From NCBI GenBank assembly GCA_003134435.1, contig PLBE01000220.1, positions 1 through 42,825 on the forward strand: a DNA stretch of 42,825 nt. Reading direction: 5' to 3'. Positions 39,525 to 42,825 of the stretch are shown here, in pieces. How positions within the stretch are numbered: position 1 is the stretch's first letter; each line of letters begins with the position of its first letter. Position numbers and translations under genes: made by a program. This stretch comes from Acidobacteriaceae bacterium. Its GTDB lineage: Bacteria; Acidobacteriota; Terriglobia; Terriglobales; Acidobacteriaceae. The notes below the pieces were generated by a model. That model was not told the origin of the DNA. It ran no database searches and was given only the letters and a program-made list of their open reading frames with translations.

Positions 39525-42140
39525 TTACTTCGCGACTGCATTTCGGTCAAACGCTTCGACCAGCGAAATCACCTTCAACCCGGAGCGCAAGGCGTCTTCG
39601 CTCGCCGTTGTCTTGATCGCAATCTCCACGCTCTGACCAGGTAGCAGGTCAAAGTAGTTGTCGGAGACATCCGCATCAACCTGGCCGAAGCTTACGTAAA
39701 CGCTCCGCGCCAATACCGGCGATGACACTCTGAGACGATACGACTCCGCGCTTTTCGTCAGCTCCGTCTGAAGTGTCGCAGCCGGCAGATGGATCTCCAC
39801 CGTCGGCGCCAGGTAGATCAGGTTCGACGAAACCACGCTTCCCGCTACTGTCAAATCCGCTGCCACTGCCACCTTCGTAGGGTCGATGTCTTTGGCAATC
39901 AGCGATTCGTCGATCGGCAGCTGCAAATAAATCTTGCTGGATAGCGCCGCGACCTGCACGTTCTCCTTTTTCTCGATCAACACCTTGCCGTCGAATGTCA
40001 TCACCCGCAGCCGTAGTTCGCCCGCCACGGGCGTGGTTTTGTCGGAAACAACGTAAACTGCCACTCCGCCATCCTGTTGATGCGGTGAAACGAGAAGATC
40101 GCTGTAGAAACGGCGGGCGTAATACTGCAGCGCCTTCCAGCGCCCGTAGTAATCGATGCTCGACCACGATGCCACCGGCCAGCAATCGTTCAGTTGCCAG
40201 TAGATCGCTCCCATGGTGCGCGGGCGATGGCGGCGCAGGTGCTCGGTTCCAATCTTGATCGCTTCCGCCTGCAGCACCTGACTCACATAAAGAAACGACG
40301 CGAAGTCCTTCGGTTCCGGATAGTCGCGCAACATGTAGTCCCGGATCTTGGCGTTGCCCGCGGCGTTCTTCTGGTGCGCCAGCATCACCGGCGTGAGAAT
40401 GCCGGCCCGATCTTCCGGCAGCGTGAACGCTTCCACCGTGCGCATTTCCGGGAACGACTGGAATCCGTATTCGGTCATGAAACGTGGAATCGATTTTTCG
40501 TAATCGCGCAAAGGCAGCATGCCGTGCCAGACACTCCAGTTATGCATGTCGCCCGACTGGTAGTTCTCGCTGATGTCCTCGTAGTCGGCGCTGGGGGAAC
40601 TGGGCCAATACGGAGTTTCCGGAGCGAACCGCTCCACCGCGCTGGCCAGCACGCCGCTGAAAATTGTCAAATAGTCCTGCCACATCCGCCGCGCGGCGTC
40701 GGCGCTGAGCCGACTGGTGATGTCGCGGTGCCAATCCCATGAGACTTCGGTTTCGTTGTTGCCGCAGTACAGCACGATGCTCGGGTGATCGCGCAGCCGT
40801 TTGATCTGGTATTCCGCCTCTTGCGCCACATTCTGCTTGAAGTCGTAAGTCCCGGGTTGCCACTCGTTCCCAAACATGAAGTCTTGCCAGACCATAATGC
40901 CGAGTTCGTCGCACAGAGCATAAAACTCGTCCGTCTCGTAATAACCACCGCCCCAGTGCCGGATCATGTTCATGTTCGCAGCCTTCGCCGACTCCAGGAC
41001 CCGGCGATACTGCGCCGTCGTGACCCGGGTCGGAAAACTGTCGAACGGAATGACGTCCGCCCCTTTGGCGAAGACCGGAATCCCGTTCACCACCAGTTCG
41101 AACGAGCGCCCCCACTGGTCTGTTTCGCGGCGTAAAAGAATCGAGCGCAGCCCCGTGCGGACCGTTCCCTCATCCTGAACGCGGCCCCCGGTCTTCACCT
41201 GGACGCGAAAAACGTACATCGCCTGGCGGCCGTATCCGTTCGGATACCACAGTTCGGGACGCGCGATGTCGATGGGCACCTCAATATGGTTCACCCCCGC
41301 ATGTAGGTCGACGTTGCGCGAACTGCTGACCTTCTTGCCCTCCTCGTACTCGTACTCGACACTCACCGCTGCCGCGCTCGCCTGGGCGGAAGTGATCTCG
41401 GTTTCCGCCACCGTATGAGCAATCTCGGAGTGGATGTCGAGCTGGCGGATATGTAAGTTCGAGATTTTCGCCTCGTCCCAGGCATCGAGTTTCGCCGGAC
41501 GCCATATCCCACTGAGTACGAACCGCGGCCCCCAATCCCATCCATACTCATAGGCCGCCTTCCGCAGATAGGACTTCTCCGGCGTCTGCGTCTGCTGCCG
41601 CCAGAAATCCCCCGCCGCAATTTTCCGCGCCTCCACGAGCGGTGAAGGAAATACAACCAGCAGTTGATTCGCTCCGGCTTTCAACTGCGACTTAACCTCA
41701 ACTCGCCACTCCCGAAACATATTATTGGCGCTGAGCACCAACTTGTCGTTGAGATAAACCTCGGCGGGACCATCCAGGCCTTCGAACACCAGCTCCACAT
41801 GGCTGTGCTTCAGCGTCTCCGGCGTCGCTTGAAATGTACTGCGATATTCCCAATCCGCATTTTCGATCCACTGCAACGTGGCTTCGTTGGAGCGGAAAAA
41901 CGGGTCCGGGACGAGCTTGTTGCGCAACAGGTCGGTGTCGACCACGCCCGGAACCTCGGCTGGATGCCAAGCCGTTTGGACGGCGCCACTATTCTCACCC
42001 CGCTGGCGAAATTCCCAGCCGCCGTTAAGAGACACGATCGTCCGCTCTGCGTTCGCCGCATGTGCGAAATACGTTACCCCGATCGCAATCAGTAACGCTC
42101 CTCGAAAACACGCCGTGACACCACGCCGACTGGAATACAT
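39525..42140 (-). CDS. Secreted GH2 beta-mannosidase
   Basis: The 871-residue enzyme is a glycoside hydrolase family 2 beta-mannosidase, which removes terminal beta-mannose from oligosaccharides. A signal peptide (about 1-31, ending AHAANA) is followed by a sugar-binding jelly-roll (LNGGWEFRQRG, VFEGLDGPAEVYLND), an Ig-like domain and the TIM barrel. The acid/base is Glu463 in CGNNETEVSW and the nucleophile Glu557 in FMTEYGFQSFPE. The phrases IRHWGGGYYE and LGIMVWQDFMFGN are typical of mannosidases in this family. I start at the ATG at 42140 because AGGAG lies eight bases upstream; an in-frame GTG nine bases earlier has no room for a ribosome site. It is monocistronic, converging with the kinase gene. 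Confidence 0.93.
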   Translation of the reverse strand: MYSSRRGVTACFRGALLIAIGVTYFAHAANAERTIVSLNGGWEFRQRGENSGAVQTAWHPAEVPGVVDTDLLRNKLVPDPFFRSNEATLQWIENADWEYRSTFQATPETLKHSHVELVFEGLDGPAEVYLNDKLVLSANNMFREWRVEVKSQLKAGANQLLVVFPSPLVEARKIAAGDFWRQQTQTPEKSYLRKAAYEYGWDWGPRFVLSGIWRPAKLDAWDEAKISNLHIRQLDIHSEIAHTVAETEITSAQASAAAVSVEYEYEEGKKVSSSRNVDLHAGVNHIEVPIDIARPELWYPNGYGRQAMYVFRVQVKTGGRVQDEGTVRTGLRSILLRRETDQWGRSFELVVNGIPVFAKGADVIPFDSFPTRVTTAQYRRVLESAKAANMNMIRHWGGGYYETDEFYALCDELGIMVWQDFMFGNEWQPGTYDFKQNVAQEAEYQIKRLRDHPSIVLYCGNNETEVSWDWHRDITSRLSADAARRMWQDYLTIFSGVLASAVERFAPETPYWPSSPSADYEDISENYQSGDMHNWSVWHGMLPLRDYEKSIPRFMTEYGFQSFPEMRTVEAFTLPEDRAGILTPVMLAHQKNAAGNAKIRDYMLRDYPEPKDFASFLYVSQVLQAEAIKIGTEHLRRHRPRTMGAIYWQLNDCWPVASWSSIDYYGRWKALQYYARRFYSDLLVSPHQQDGGVAVYVVSDKTTPVAGELRLRVMTFDGKVLIEKKENVQVAALSSKIYLQLPIDESLIAKDIDPTKVAVAADLTVAGSVVSSNLIYLAPTVEIHLPAATLQTELTKSAESYRLRVSSPVLARSVYVSFGQVDADVSDNYFDLLPGQSVEIAIKTTASEDALRSGLKVISLVEAFDRNAVAK

Positions 42141-42289
42141 GTATTGCACTCCTGCTCACAGATTAGCCAACGACTCTCGAATCTCGATGATCGCCCGAAC
42201 CCCGTCGTTCGGTCAACGAGTGCCTGGGTGAGTCGCAGAACCTGGGCTTCTTCACGAGACCATCCCCACTACCCACGAGCCAAGAAGAG

Positions 42290-42406
42290 ATGGAAGCGAA
42301 TGACTTTCGCGAGAAGACGGGGAAGGTCATCAGGGTGGGAGATGCTACCCCGCAACCTAACGTCACCGTCGGCACGGTGACTTTCGCGAGCAAACAGAAA
42401 GAGTGA
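42290..42406 (+). other. Possible gene remnant or small ORF, 38 codons
   Basis: From the ATG at 42290 a frame reads 38 codons, including TGKVIRVGDATPQPNVTVG and ending FASKQKE. Composition is protein-like, and the frame stays open upstream of the ATG to about 42190 without another good start. It stops three bases before the next ATG at 42410. It may be the tail of a decayed gene or a genuine small gene coupled to the one that follows. I do not recognise it. Confidence 0.25.
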
Positions 42407-42409
42407 CGA

Positions 42410-42825
42410 ATGGCAGATACAAGAATAGCGGTCGGCATTACTGTTCTGGCTCTGTTCTTAGGAACTGCAGAGGCAGGCGAGAAGATGCACGTCGAAGTCG
42501 TCGAAACGGCCGCGATGGTTACACTCGGTCCGGCACCCTTTATCACTGTCTTCGCCAAGGTCATTCTCCCCGATGGCTCACATGCGTCTTTGATATGCGG
42601 CGACAGGTCGAGTGACAAGAACTGTGCGAAAATCGAGCCAACCGCTCCTGAGAAGATGTCGCCCGACGCAAACATTCACTCGACCTGCCCTGAAACAAAT
42701 CTCCGTCTCTCCGCCACACCTCCAACGCGCCCCTTCTGCCCACGCTACTGTCTTCGCCAGCGTTGTTGCCGTACCACCACAACGCTACTTGACGCCTCGG
42801 CTCCGTCAAGGCTCTACCTTCAAAT
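42410..42825 (+). CDS. Secreted hypothetical protein, truncated at the window edge
   Basis: The frame opens at ATG 42410 and runs off the right end, so at least 138 codons are present and the C-terminus is unseen. It begins with a likely signal peptide (MADTRIAVGITVLALFLGTAEA). The mature part includes MHVEVVETAAMVTLGP, FAKVILPDGSHASLIC and NCAKIEPTAPEKMSP, with several cysteines. The first 90 or so residues look like a well-formed small secreted domain. After about residue 95 the frame turns into a proline-, arginine- and cysteine-rich stretch (PPTRPFCPRYCLRQRCC) unlike the rest, which may mark a frameshift or the true end of homology. An AAAGAG lies ahead of the start. Confidence 0.55.
   Translation, partial: MADTRIAVGITVLALFLGTAEAGEKMHVEVVETAAMVTLGPAPFITVFAKVILPDGSHASLICGDRSSDKNCAKIEPTAPEKMSPDANIHSTCPETNLRLSATPPTRPFCPRYCLRQRCCRTTTTLLDASAPSRLYLQ

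Overview
This window looks like chromosomal DNA of a free-living member of the Acidobacteriota, probably class Terriglobia (Koribacter/Sulfotelmatobacter-like). The evidence is high GC, a long Oar-type TonB-dependent receptor with an N-terminal carboxypeptidase-regulatory domain, a 1116-residue BNR/VPS10-type propeller protein, secreted PQQ-like propellers and short GC-rich hairpins between genes. The lineage is inferred from gene content, not from a marker gene. I see no phage, insertion sequence, plasmid gene or CRISPR array. Nearly everything reads as ordinary intact chromosome.

Layout. 1-1512 (minus strand): four tRNA genes (Thr-UGU, Tyr-GUA, Thr-GGU, Gly-UCC) with a small membrane-protein gene among them and a 110-residue unknown gene downstream. 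1704-5012 (plus): a membrane-anchored unknown protein, then three genes that together supply the parts of a DsbD thiol-disulfide relay: CcdA, a TlpA/ResA thioredoxin and a separate DsbD N-terminal domain. 5052-8378 (minus): a CBS-pair protein, a secreted amidohydrolase, and an OmpR-type regulator translationally coupled to a degenerate histidine kinase. 8588-13214 (minus): the cyclic-di-AMP/cell-wall cluster cdaA-cdaR-glmM, with xseA upstream. 13469-15598: a secreted cupin, a zinc-lid adenylate kinase and a membrane protein.

15829-25537: the BNR propeller protein, a histidine kinase with its NtrC-type sigma-54 activator, a proline-rich repeat protein with one membrane anchor, and a secreted PQQ-like propeller protein. 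25632-28304 (minus): a membrane redox module of an NrfD/HybB quinone-reactive subunit, a HybA-like four-cluster ferredoxin and a membrane-anchored H-protein-like protein that has lost its lipoyl lysine. 28751-32401 (minus): the TonB-dependent receptor, with a LacI-family-type palindrome in its promoter region.

32567-39449 (plus) is the most interesting block: pirin, ergothioneine genes egtB and egtD, a UBP-type zinc finger, a receiver/glutaredoxin-like/thioredoxin-reductase-like fusion lacking both canonical CxxC sites, and a cyclic-nucleotide-binding-domain histidine kinase. All run the same way with short gaps. I read it as a redox-stress island whose last three genes are a candidate flavin-based signalling module. 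The window ends with a GH2 beta-mannosidase (minus) and a truncated secreted protein at the right edge.
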